Origin: Euryarchaeota archaeon UBA182
Lineage (GTDB): Archaea > Thermoplasmatota > Poseidoniia > Poseidoniales > Thalassarchaeaceae
Direction: 5' to 3'
Length of the DNA: 64,000 nucleotides
Assembly: GCA_002495675.1 (NCBI GenBank)
Contig: DAGH01000002.1
Span: 35,094-99,093, forward strand
Shown here: piece after piece, positions 26,038-33,455 of the stretch
Position numbering within the stretch: the stretch's first letter is position 1
Layout: every line of letters begins with the position of its first letter
The notes under the pieces: generated by a model
Databases searched by the model: none
What the model was told of the DNA's origin: nothing
Seen by the model: the letters and a program-made list of their open reading frames with translations, nothing else
Position numbers and translations under genes: made by a program

Positions 26038-27207
26038 TCACAGGTCTGAAGGTGCGTATGCTGACACGCTTCCCTTCCTTGCAGTATCGCCTACAGTACT
26101 GGCTAGGACGTTATCAATGCCCGCTTTGCTGGCGAGATCAAAAATTCGATCACTCATCTTCCCGGCGAAAACAAGCCCGACTGCACCCTCTGTTTCTTCG
26201 AGAGCCTTACCGAGAGCGGCTGCGCCAAGGGGGTCGCTGCCCGACCCATCTTCAAGGATGATGACTGCCTGGTTCCTCTTGAGGCCCTCCAGGTGTTGCC
26301 CCCAGTCGGCCATTACCTCCGGCGCTTGGACTTCGGCTTTCTCATGGCCGAGAGTTGCGTTGTCGTCGCTTTCCATCTGTTTCCTAATTCTCTGGACTAC
26401 CTTTGCTGCGACCTCTTTCTGATTTAGGCACTTGGTAATCGTTTTACCCTCTAGGTGTTCAACCTCAAGGCTCTTTGGTGCAAATGCAACATGGGTCAGG
26501 GACTTTTCTAGCGATCCTGAGAGCTCCATCAACAAGAGGCTGCCCCCACGATCCCCGTCGAGAAATGCTGTGACGTTTTTCTTGGTAGATGCCAATTCGA
26601 CTAGCTCATTTGGGACGCCAGAGCCCATCATTGCGATTGCATTTTTAATTCCATACTTCAATAGGTTCCTGACGTCATTTCGACCCTCTACAATGATTAT
26701 CCCATCGCTCTTTTTCACGTTGGGTCCAGCAGTCATTCCATTCACGTTTACCTCAGTGTCAACTGTCAGAACAGACCTTACCTCGTCCAGGATATTTTTA
26801 GATTCATCAGCCCCTGAGCCGATTAGGTCCATCAGTAGGCGCTTGGCACGATCAATCACAACATCTCTCTTCGCAGATACAACATTCTCAATCCTTTGCA
26901 CCCGTATTGATGCTTTGCAAGGGCCAATTCTGTCGATAGTTTCGAGCGATGCTCCAATCACCGAAGTGGATACTTGATCCATTGAGGTGGTGAGGGTTAT
27001 TTCCCCATTTACACTGCCCTTCCTCTGGTTCAGTGAAACATCGACATGGCCTATTCGACCGCTCCTCTGTAGGTCTCGAAGCTGGAGCTCTTCACCTAAA
27101 AGCCCCTCAGTTTGGCCAAAAATGGCTCCGACAACGTCCTTCCTTTGGACTGTACCATCTGTTCTTATGGTTGCGTGTATGACATATTTTCCTTCTTTCT
27201 TTGACAT
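26038..27207 (-). CDS. dnaG: Archaeal DnaG primase-like protein
   Basis: A 389-residue archaeal DnaG. It has a TOPRIM domain and is known both from the archaeal exosome and for primase activity. The N-terminal region starts KYVIHATIRTDGTVQRKDVVGAIFGQTEGLLG, as in the family. TOPRIM motifs are IIIVEGRNDV near residue 168 (catalytic glutamate) and FLDGDRGG near 213 (DxD). The C-terminal part is a long charged region plus a second small domain. GGAGG lies 7 bases before the ATG, and a hairpin-rich leader lies upstream. No zinc-binding or helicase-binding domain of bacterial DnaG is present. Confidence 0.95.
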   Translation of the reverse strand: MSKKEGKYVIHATIRTDGTVQRKDVVGAIFGQTEGLLGEELQLRDLQRSGRIGHVDVSLNQRKGSVNGEITLTTSMDQVSTSVIGASLETIDRIGPCKASIRVQRIENVVSAKRDVVIDRAKRLLMDLIGSGADESKNILDEVRSVLTVDTEVNVNGMTAGPNVKKSDGIIIVEGRNDVRNLLKYGIKNAIAMMGSGVPNELVELASTKKNVTAFLDGDRGGSLLLMELSGSLEKSLTHVAFAPKSLEVEHLEGKTITKCLNQKEVAAKVVQRIRKQMESDDNATLGHEKAEVQAPEVMADWGQHLEGLKRNQAVIILEDGSGSDPLGAAALGKALEETEGAVGLVFAGKMSDRIFDLASKAGIDNVLASTVGDTARKGSVSAYAPSDL

Positions 27208-27340
27208 GTTCTTTCCTCCGAACTTTCACCATTCCCTCAAACGGGGGTTCGCGGCCTTTCGCCGCCATAATTGGCAAGGATGGGTGCAAGACACCCGCGA
27301 GTGGGACAGTGACCTGTTCATCCCGACCCTGTTGTGCTCT
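27208..27340 (-). ncRNA. Hairpin-rich leader upstream of dnaG (possible structured RNA)
   Basis: Three perfect short stems occur in a row: GCGGC/GCCGC at 27251-27265, GGGTG/CACCC at 27282-27296, and ACAG/CTGT at 27306-27317 inside GGG/CCC at 27303-27324. An AT-rich element (TTATTTTTG on the minus strand, near 27357-27366) could be the promoter, which would put all stems in the dnaG transcript ahead of its GGAGG site. It may be a regulatory leader or a separate small RNA. It does not fold as a tRNA and shows no RNase P or SRP core. Confidence 0.4.
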
Positions 27341-27439
27341 GCATTTGAACACTTTGCAAAAATAATCAACAAAATCACCAGAATAAAACAGACTCGCCTA
27401 TGGGTCAAATCCATATCTAACTCCTTTCGTTGATGACTC

Positions 27440-27904
27440 GTGGACAGAGCCATCGACGCAACTGCGGTCTTTCGAGGAGCAACTACTCTGGCGATGAAGG
27501 ATGGCCATCTTGACGATCAGGAAATGAGGATTCTAGCACGCCTTTCGCATGCGCTGAGATTGCCCGAGGGTCTGCCACTGAAAATTTATGACAACATCAT
27601 CGAGGGAAGAGATAGCGACTCCGGAAGAGAACTAACTAGATCCGAGGCTTTGATGGTATATGGCCAAGTATTGGAGGCCTATTGCACAATTTCCGAGCCC
27701 ACGCCTGAAGCAGCCCTGTTGCTATCCTACATGCGGACTGTGTTTGATATCAATGAGACAGAGCATCGTGAGTTTGTCAGGAGTGTGGATCGACACCTGG
27801 AACAAGTGGTTCATCGCAATGTTGCAGCCCAACTAAGGACAACAATCGATGATGCAATAGAACTCGTGTCAGACCCTCTCCAAAAACTAAGGATTAGGAA
27901 ATGA
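27440..27904 (+). CDS. TerB-like domain protein
   Basis: A 154-residue all-helical protein. The segment RGATTLAMKDGHLDDQEMRILARL near the N-terminus, with acidic residues in DGHLDDQE, resembles the metal-binding helix pair of TerB/DjlA-like domains. The role of such domains is poorly defined; they often scaffold at the membrane or sense metals. It begins with GTG 27440, divergent from dnaG by 232 bases, and leads a cluster of three small genes and mobA on one strand. Domain assignment is by pattern only. Confidence 0.6.
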   Translation: MDRAIDATAVFRGATTLAMKDGHLDDQEMRILARLSHALRLPEGLPLKIYDNIIEGRDSDSGRELTRSEALMVYGQVLEAYCTISEPTPEAALLLSYMRTVFDINETEHREFVRSVDRHLEQVVHRNVAAQLRTTIDDAIELVSDPLQKLRIRK

Positions 27905-27913
27905 GGTTTCGTT

Positions 27914-28555
27914 ATGGCCTTGGATGCATATCTATCATCCATACCTGATAAGAAGGCAAATTCAGTCAGAACCCTACCCAGGATACTCCGCGAAGCCTAC
28001 ACGTACGAGGTCCCGGCCCTCATAATGAAGTCTAGCACCGACAGGCTTTCTGTTGATGGGGATTACTCTTTTTTCTTAGGAACGCCAGATGCCTCACTGA
28101 GAAGAATTGCGTCTTGGCTTATCACAAAGAACTCCGGAACTCCTGAAGTGCTTGCGTCTATCTTGCCCTCGCTGTGGAAAAGACATGGTAGAGAAGACTT
28201 GGCGATGGCAGCATTGTTATTGGCAAACATAGATCATGGAAGAATGGGCACAAACCCATGGCGAATATTGGAGGATCTCATTCGGCCTCGGGAGCCAATC
28301 GAGGGATTGTTAATGTGCGTCGAGGAAATTCTCAGATCTGGACGCAAGTGCCCCGATGAGGAGAAGCTCTGTTCTTGGCTAGAACAAGGCGGTGTGACGC
28401 AGACCTTGTCCTTACTTTGCATCCATGCATCAATAATTAGAGGACGAGACCCAACAGAGAAGGAACTGGAACTTGTCGCTGGGAGCGATTATGAACAGGC
28501 CCCAGAATTAGTGATAAGAGTAAGGGATCGCATCCTCAACAGGCATCAAGTCTAA
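27914..28555 (+). CDS. Uncharacterised helical protein
   Basis: A 213-residue soluble helical protein. Repeated helix pairs such as RRIASWLITKNSGTPEVLAS and LPSLWKRHGREDLAMAALLL look like HEAT-type repeats; the second recalls the LWK..hE..r.A...L pattern of AlkD-like DNA alkylation-repair proteins, but similarity is weak and the catalytic residues cannot be located. It sits 9 bases after the TerB-like gene, so the two are almost certainly co-transcribed. No reliable function. Confidence 0.65.
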   Translation: MALDAYLSSIPDKKANSVRTLPRILREAYTYEVPALIMKSSTDRLSVDGDYSFFLGTPDASLRRIASWLITKNSGTPEVLASILPSLWKRHGREDLAMAALLLANIDHGRMGTNPWRILEDLIRPREPIEGLLMCVEEILRSGRKCPDEEKLCSWLEQGGVTQTLSLLCIHASIIRGRDPTEKELELVAGSDYEQAPELVIRVRDRILNRHQV

Positions 28556-28581
28556 TCACCTGTTGATATTGGGGCAAAGCA

Positions 28582-28791
28582 GTGTCAGACAGATTACTGC
28601 CCTCGGATGACCCAGTTGCTGAGGAAGTGCTTGAATGGACAATTGCCAAGGATGCCCGGGATGTCGCTCAGATCATGCACTGGCTAGAGCAAACAAACGG
28701 GAGAAGAGACAGGATGGTTTTGATGTCAACAGCTAAGGAACTGATTGATGAGATGCTTCATTCGATCAGGAGGCTTGACGAGCTTCGGTGA
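28582..28791 (+). CDS. Small uncharacterised helical protein
   Basis: A 69-residue charged protein that starts with GTG and is predicted helical throughout (DVAQIMHWLEQTNGRRDRMV, then KELIDEMLHSIRRLDEL). It lies 26 bases after the HEAT-like gene and 4 bases before mobA, so it is part of the same unit. No family recognised. Its short length makes this call depend on context. Confidence 0.55.
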   Translation: MSDRLLPSDDPVAEEVLEWTIAKDARDVAQIMHWLEQTNGRRDRMVLMSTAKELIDEMLHSIRRLDELR

Positions 28792-28795
28792 GATC

Positions 28796-29356
28796 ATGCA
28801 GGCCCTGGTTCTTGCAGGTGGTCGATCGTCGAGAATGGGTCGTGACAAGTCGCTCATCCAAATAAATGGAAAGTCTCTGATCAGAATTACCTTGGAGAGA
28901 CTAATTGATTCTGGCCATTCTTCGATACTTGTGATGGCTTCTGATGAGGATCAGGAATCTAGACAAAGGTCCAGTGCCGGGGATTTGGCGCATGGGGTGG
29001 TGTGGGGGAGGGACAATGTCCCCTATTCTGGGATGATTGAGGCTTTGCTCAAGGCTATGTCTGACGAGACACTGGATCCCACCAAGCCACTCCAAATCTC
29101 CTCTGTCGATTCACCATGGCTCAGAAAAGAACTGTATCAAAAACTACGAATGAACCTAACCAACGATGTGGATATCGTGGTCCCCAGGGATAAAATCATT
29201 CACCCTTTGCACGCTTTATTTAGAGTCGAGGCATTGGCTGCAGAACTTAGCCCCGTGGCAGGCCCCTTGAACCATCAGATTCAGAGGATGAGGTGGAGGG
29301 CTGTGGATTGTGAGGGACTGGGACTGGGAAATGTCAACCATCCTGGCGATCTATGA
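28796..29356 (+). CDS. mobA: MobA-like nucleotidyltransferase
   Basis: Probable molybdenum cofactor guanylyltransferase, which adds GMP to molybdopterin. The N-terminal nucleotide loop LAGGRSSRMGRDKSLI (residues 6-21) is the family signature; SSVDSPWL stands in place of the usual DMP-like metal-binding block. At 186 residues it has the typical length. ATG 28796 is chosen because the beta strand MQALVLAGG begins there; an earlier in-frame ATG at 28745 overlaps the preceding gene. Other cofactor genes are absent from this window, so a related CTP-type transferase is possible. The 3' end overlaps purN by 23 bases. Confidence 0.8.
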   Translation: MQALVLAGGRSSRMGRDKSLIQINGKSLIRITLERLIDSGHSSILVMASDEDQESRQRSSAGDLAHGVVWGRDNVPYSGMIEALLKAMSDETLDPTKPLQISSVDSPWLRKELYQKLRMNLTNDVDIVVPRDKIIHPLHALFRVEALAAELSPVAGPLNHQIQRMRWRAVDCEGLGLGNVNHPGDL

Positions 29357-29987
29357 ATAAACTCGGATTCTCGGCGATAGCATCAATGGTCCTTGGGTAC
29401 AATGCATGCTCGGCCACCTTTACCCTTTCTTGAAGATCACCAATGCTGTCGCCCGTGAGAACAGGGACTTCGGATTGTGCAATGATTCGACCAGTATCGA
29501 CCCCTTCATCCACAAAGTGAACTGTGCACCCAGAAATAACTGCTCCATCGGCCAGAGCGTCCCGATGAGCGTGAGCACCAGGGTATTTTGGAAGCAATGA
29601 CGGGTGTATGTTGATCAACCGCCCTTTCCACTTTGACACGAAGACAGGCGTGAAGATCCTCATGTACCCTGCGAGGATGATTAGTTCTGTGTTGTACTTC
29701 TCCAGTTGCTCATGTATTAATTCCTCATGCTTCAGACGCTGTTCTTTTTTGTTTCCTATTTCTGGCAGCGGGATTCCAATGGAATCTATCCCTGCTTTTC
29801 TGGCGTGGCCCAAACCACCAGCTTCATTTGAATCGGCTAAGACCAAAACAGTTCGGAAAAATCGGGACCCAAATGACTCATACGATAGTATAGAAGCGAG
29901 ACCTGATCCTCCACCGGAAATCAAAACCGCAATCCTCAGAGGATCGCTAGTTGAAGCATCACGCGGTAGGGTGAATGAGCCATCCAT
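29334..29987 (-). CDS. purN: Phosphoribosylglycinamide formyltransferase
   Basis: Transfers the formyl group of 10-formyl-tetrahydrofolate to GAR in purine synthesis. The 217-residue protein has the catalytic triad positions N126, H128 and D164 in INIHPSLLPKYPG and EGVDTGRI. The phosphate loop reads SGGGSGL, where many relatives have SGNGSNL. Use of PurN, not the folate-independent PurT or PurP, points to a folate-type one-carbon carrier in this organism. It is convergent with mobA and ends inside it. Confidence 0.94.
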   Translation of the reverse strand: MDGSFTLPRDASTSDPLRIAVLISGGGSGLASILSYESFGSRFFRTVLVLADSNEAGGLGHARKAGIDSIGIPLPEIGNKKEQRLKHEELIHEQLEKYNTELIILAGYMRIFTPVFVSKWKGRLINIHPSLLPKYPGAHAHRDALADGAVISGCTVHFVDEGVDTGRIIAQSEVPVLTGDSIGDLQERVKVAEHALYPRTIDAIAENPSLFIDRQDG

Positions 29988-30066
29988 GTCAATTGGGGGA
30001 GGTCACTAATCAAATATCCACGGTTCAAACATTGTATTTTATGACCAAATATAAGGCCGATCAATC

Positions 30067-30555
30067 ATGGAGCCATTGCGATCCGTCGATGAAATCGTCG
30101 ACAGATACTCGGTAGAGAACTCCTCATTCAAGAGTAAGTTGTACATTGGTTTAGGAAGCATGTTCGTTGCGTTCGCTATTGCAGGTATCTGGATTCCAGG
30201 CTGGCCTACAGTATCATGGGCTGTCCCAGCAGCTTTCCTATTCTCCCTGTCCAGTCCTAGATTGTTCAGATGGAGCCTGACGAACCGATTTTTTGGACCT
30301 GCCATGTTTCAGTACTATGCTACTGGAAAAACGATTCCCGGACACGCAAAGACGGCAATAGCTCTAATCATTACTACAATGACATTACTCTCATCCTATG
30401 GTGTCTGGGCTGTTTCAACAAGGGGCGATGGTAGCCTGTTTGATTACTCGACTTGGAACGGTGCCGATCCGGGCTATGGGGCCTCGACGATTCTCATTGT
30501 GGGGATAATCGGAGTTTGGTACGTCTTAACTAGGGTAAGAACACGAAGAATGTAG
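30067..30555 (+). CDS. DUF454 (YbaN-like) membrane protein
   Basis: A 162-residue membrane protein. The run GIWIPGWPTVSWAVPAAFLFS, followed by SSPRLFRWSLTNRFFGPA, matches the DUF454/YbaN family pattern of PxxPTxPFlllaa then S.r...WL..h..fGp. Four hydrophobic spans are likely. The function of the family is unknown. It is divergent from purN and ends 2 bases from the convergent redoxin. Confidence 0.8.
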   Translation: MEPLRSVDEIVDRYSVENSSFKSKLYIGLGSMFVAFAIAGIWIPGWPTVSWAVPAAFLFSLSSPRLFRWSLTNRFFGPAMFQYYATGKTIPGHAKTAIALIITTMTLLSSYGVWAVSTRGDGSLFDYSTWNGADPGYGASTILIVGIIGVWYVLTRVRTRRM

Positions 30556-30557
30556 AA

Positions 30558-31100
30558 TCATTCTCCCTTGGAGAAGCTGATAAGCTTGTCCACTGGTAAA
30601 TGGTCGGCTGTGTCCTTGCAATAATGCGCCTCTACGACCTTCCCATCTTCTCCAATGAGAATGTCCACCGGGATGGTGGACATCTTTGAGATCGAAAGTG
30701 TCATAGGAAAATATCCGTTAAGACTCGCGCGCAAAAATGTCATGGGGGACCTGAGAGCTCCCCACATGAATCTGAAGAAGGACTTCTCCACTCCATGACG
30801 GGCAAACAACTCATAATCCCCATCTGCCAATATGGTAAACGGAATGTCACGCTTCCCCATGCGCTTGCTAAGATCACCTATGTCAGCGTCGAAAACTCCG
30901 ACCATTACCGTGTCGTCTGCAAACTCACCCCACCTCTTGACAATCCTATCTATCCTCACGTTGCAAAACGGACAGCTCGAGAATCTGAAGAAAGTAAAAA
31001 TTACCCTTTTCCCTCTCACAGCGGATAGGTCGAATTGGCTCCCATCTAAGGCTGGAAGTGAAAAAACAGGCATAACATCGCCTACTGAAAGCCTTGCCAT
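30558..31100 (-). CDS. Peroxiredoxin-like redoxin (AhpC/TSA)
   Basis: A 180-residue thioredoxin-fold protein of the peroxiredoxin-like group. The N-terminal GDVMPVFSLPALDGSQFDLS is typical, and the active site is RFSSCPFCNVR with C43 and C46. This SSCPFC group is often annotated as a peroxiredoxin-like or AhpC/TSA antioxidant protein, and uses a CxxC rather than a single peroxidatic cysteine. A TATA-like element on the minus strand (AAAGATAATACAA, 31124-31137 reversed) lies about 28 bases upstream, which suggests a leaderless transcript. Confidence 0.85.
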   Translation of the reverse strand: MARLSVGDVMPVFSLPALDGSQFDLSAVRGKRVIFTFFRFSSCPFCNVRIDRIVKRWGEFADDTVMVGVFDADIGDLSKRMGKRDIPFTILADGDYELFARHGVEKSFFRFMWGALRSPMTFLRASLNGYFPMTLSISKMSTIPVDILIGEDGKVVEAHYCKDTADHLPVDKLISFSKGE

Positions 31101-31308
31101 GTTATCACCGTTACTTTGGGACGTTGTATTATCTTTGTGTGGAATCTTTCAGGGGGAATTTTTAAGCAGATTATTCCGATGGTCGAAAACAATCCGCCCA
31201 TTGATTAGAATCATCGCGCTGCTCTTCATTGTCTTCTTGTTACTTGGCTGTACTTTTTATCCATATCCTGATGGATCTGTCTAACCTGAGTTCCCTTCAA
31301 CATACTTT
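31101..31308. other. Intergenic region
   Basis: This 208-base stretch lies upstream of the redoxin and downstream of the esterase gene. It holds the redoxin promoter at its left end. I see no RNA gene. A 61-codon hydrophobic plus-strand frame starting at 31099 shares bases with the redoxin start codon and is not accepted. Confidence 0.5.
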
Positions 31309-32352
31309 CTAAAAAGACCCAACAGATAGATTACTCTTGTTGTGCAAGATTAGGAAATCCCATACAATCTCGCTGGACTCAACTAACCCTTGCGTTCCTA
31401 TGAAAGAACTGCCAATGAGCGTCCCATCATCATTGTCATTTGAGTAAGGATTGTGTTGTGCTGCAAAGATGGTCATCAACTGGACAGTAGCGTTGTTCGC
31501 GCATTCATCAAATCCCTGTATCGAGTAAAGGGCATTCATTTCGAAGGTCTTGACCCCCCCCGAGCAGTCATTGTGCCCAGCCCATTCGAACATGTTCTCG
31601 ACCGCACCCGTTTCGTAGGCTTCCGGTTCTGTCCACATGTCTTCGTTGAATGGGATGCTGAGGATAGTTGACTCATACAGAACAATTTGGTCCAAGAATC
31701 CATGTACCTCCATTATCGGAATTGGTGAGTATTGCTCGGTTGGATCATTCACCAGATACATCGCCATGCAGCCTACCGCAGCGAAGATGTGGCTTGACTC
31801 CATTGCAAGCCTCTGCGCCATTGCACATCCGTTTGACCATCCTGAGGCATAAATTCTATCTGAGTCGACATTATGCATTTCTATGGTAAAGTTGACCACT
31901 CTTTCAATGAAACCCACATCGTCAACATCATTCTTTGCAGAGTGTGCACAGCACCAACCGGCGTTCCATGCTTGATTTTCTTCTATGTCAGTAGGTAGGT
32001 TGCGCCCAAGGACGCCATCAGGATAGACAACAATGGCACCATGCTCATCAGCTATCCTATCGAAGGACGAGAGCTTCTTGTGGTTGGTGGAGTCCGAAGC
32101 ATAGCCATGCATATCTATCAATAACGGGACAGGCCTACCAGGATCCAAGCCCTCGGGAATGTGCTGTTGCCAACACCGTTCTAGACCTCCGTGGTCCACG
32201 CAAAAATAAGCTCCATTCTCATAATACTCGTTGCTACCCGCATCACTTTCTCCATGGTCATCATTCTGGCCCTCTTCATTGTTCGAGAGGCAACCGGTCA
32301 GGATGGAGGAGAATAAAATCAATGAGAATGCCGTCGATGAGATCCACCTCAT
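31309..32352 (-). CDS. Secreted lipoprotein esterase of the PHB-depolymerase/feruloyl-esterase type
   Basis: Alpha/beta hydrolase on the cell surface. Starting at ATG 32352, the first residues are a signal peptide with lipobox LTGC, followed by an acidic linker. The domain has LLIDMHGY (oxyanion loop), SDRIYASGWSNGCAM with the nucleophile serine near residue 172, and MEVHGFLDQIV with the catalytic aspartate-histidine region. This is the LpqC/poly(3-hydroxybutyrate) depolymerase-like family, which also includes feruloyl and acetylxylan esterases. Likely role: degrading polymer esters from algal or bacterial matter. TTTAATT about 28 bases upstream is a plausible TATA element. Longer frames (to 32484) lack a signal and are rejected. 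Confidence 0.85.
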   Translation of the reverse strand: MRWISSTAFSLILFSSILTGCLSNNEEGQNDDHGESDAGSNEYYENGAYFCVDHGGLERCWQQHIPEGLDPGRPVPLLIDMHGYASDSTNHKKLSSFDRIADEHGAIVVYPDGVLGRNLPTDIEENQAWNAGWCCAHSAKNDVDDVGFIERVVNFTIEMHNVDSDRIYASGWSNGCAMAQRLAMESSHIFAAVGCMAMYLVNDPTEQYSPIPIMEVHGFLDQIVLYESTILSIPFNEDMWTEPEAYETGAVENMFEWAGHNDCSGGVKTFEMNALYSIQGFDECANNATVQLMTIFAAQHNPYSNDNDDGTLIGSSFIGTQGLVESSEIVWDFLILHNKSNLSVGSF

Positions 32353-32392
32353 GTCCCTTTCTATCACTACCGATGGAATTAAACTACCTCTC

Positions 32393-32447
32393 TGAGTGGG
32401 GTAAAACCACTCATTCATCATATAAACAAAATCACTTTTTGAGTGAT
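32393..32447 (+). promoter_or_regulatory. cspA promoter: TATA box flanked by two inverted repeats
   Basis: TGAGTGG/CCACTCA (32393-32399 and 32407-32413, 7-bp arms) and ATCACT/AGTGAT (32431-32436 and 32442-32447, 6-bp arms) stand on each side of TATAAA (32421-32426). The arms share the core AGTG/CACT. Transcription would begin near 32450, giving cspA a leader of about 40 bases. The layout suggests a regulated promoter. The left repeat also lies near the divergent esterase start. Confidence 0.5.
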
Positions 32448-32492
32448 CTTTAGACGGCCAAGATGAATAACTAGGGATTTCCACATCGGCCC

Positions 32493-32684
32493 ATGGAACA
32501 GGGAACTGTCAAGTGGTTCAATCAGAAAAAAGGGTATGGGTTCATCGAAAGGGAAGGGGCGGACGACCTCTTTGTTCACATCTCAGAGGTAGATGGAACT
32601 ATTCGCGATGGCGACTCCGTGGAATTCGAAGTCGCAGAGGGTCCAAAGGGACTCAACGCGGTTAAGGTGTCGAAGACTGAGTAA
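32493..32684 (+). CDS. cspA: Cold shock protein, CspA family
   Basis: Single cold-shock domain of 63 residues that binds single-stranded RNA and DNA. Both RNP motifs are clear: KGYGFI (RNP1) and LFVHIS (RNP2), after the opening [11 protein letters not shown]. Cold-shock domains of this type are common in bacteria and sparse in archaea, so the gene was probably gained by transfer. It is preceded by an unusual promoter with two inverted repeats and followed 3 bases later by the convergent metallo-hydrolase. Confidence 0.96.
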   Translation: MEQGTVKWFNQKKGYGFIEREGADDLFVHISEVDGTIRDGDSVEFEVAEGPKGLNAVKVSKTE

Positions 32685-32687
32685 TCA

Positions 32688-33389
32688 TTAACTCGCAATC
32701 GATTTGAGTGCGTAGTTGTGGCGAAGCACCTCATCTATGATGACCCAGTCGGGAGTGGTCCCATCTATCCAATCATATCTGTGCCCCGGAATCATCCGCC
32801 AATCTCCTGGGAGGCTCTCGAGTATTTGCTTCCCTTTGCGAATGCTCCTGTATTGTGATTCAGGATCTGATCCAGGTAAGTCGACCCGACCCATTCCGTT
32901 GGTGAATAGCAGATCACCCGCATGAAACACTCCATGCCCATGAATGGTGACGTGGCCTGGGGCATGACCCGGGGTGTGTGTGACCGTCAGGCTAAGTCTC
33001 CCTGCCTTCCACTCAACCCCCTCCAGCGGTGGTTGGGCCCATGTGTTGGTGAAGTCAACCCTCTCAAACACGGGGTGACCTAGCAAGTCTGGGACACGAG
33101 CATCCTCATGTCCCCAGACCTCAAGCCTAGGAAACAACCTCATCATCTCTTGGTAGCCCGATGCATGATCCCTGTGGGTGTGAGTGTAGAGTAGATGGGT
33201 TGGCTCCAATCCATCCTCCAACAGCCCCTCTCTCCATCTTGACGCGTCGAATGGATCAACTATTGCTACGATATTCGCATCCCTATCGATGAACGCCGTA
33301 TTCATATTCAAGTAGGGCCCCATTAGGGTCACCCAGACCTCTGTGCCATCATTTAGGACCATCTTATCGAACTCTCCGTCTCCCAGCAT
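32688..33389 (-). CDS. Metallo-beta-lactamase-fold hydrolase
   Basis: Zinc hydrolase of 233 residues when started at 33389. The metal motif HTHRDH is at 70-75 (THTHRDH), with GHAPGHV, AGDLLF and a late PGHRYDW completing the ligand set of glyoxalase II-like enzymes. No signal peptide is seen. Substrate unknown; the thioester hydrolase and quorum-lactonase families share these motifs. Earlier start codons up to 33605 lie inside the divergent leuS gene and are rejected. The spacer to leuS is 66 bases. Confidence 0.83.
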   Translation of the reverse strand: MLGDGEFDKMVLNDGTEVWVTLMGPYLNMNTAFIDRDANIVAIVDPFDASRWREGLLEDGLEPTHLLYTHTHRDHASGYQEMMRLFPRLEVWGHEDARVPDLLGHPVFERVDFTNTWAQPPLEGVEWKAGRLSLTVTHTPGHAPGHVTIHGHGVFHAGDLLFTNGMGRVDLPGSDPESQYRSIRKGKQILESLPGDWRMIPGHRYDWIDGTTPDWVIIDEVLRHNYALKSIAS

Positions 33390-33455
33390 GACCCCTCCGT
33401 ACCTACGGCACCTCAAAGAAGTGACCTGCGATCGCAGGCACGAAGGAGGCATACG

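Noticed and set aside
27208..27439. tRNA or RNase P RNA in the dnaG upstream spacer
   Set aside because: No tRNA cloverleaf can be folded and only the GGAGGAAAG string resembles RNase P; it is better read as the dnaG ribosome site with hairpins.
31099..31284. 61-codon hydrophobic frame with a lipobox-like end
   Set aside because: It shares bases with the redoxin start codon and promoter and has no initiation signal. It is probably chance.
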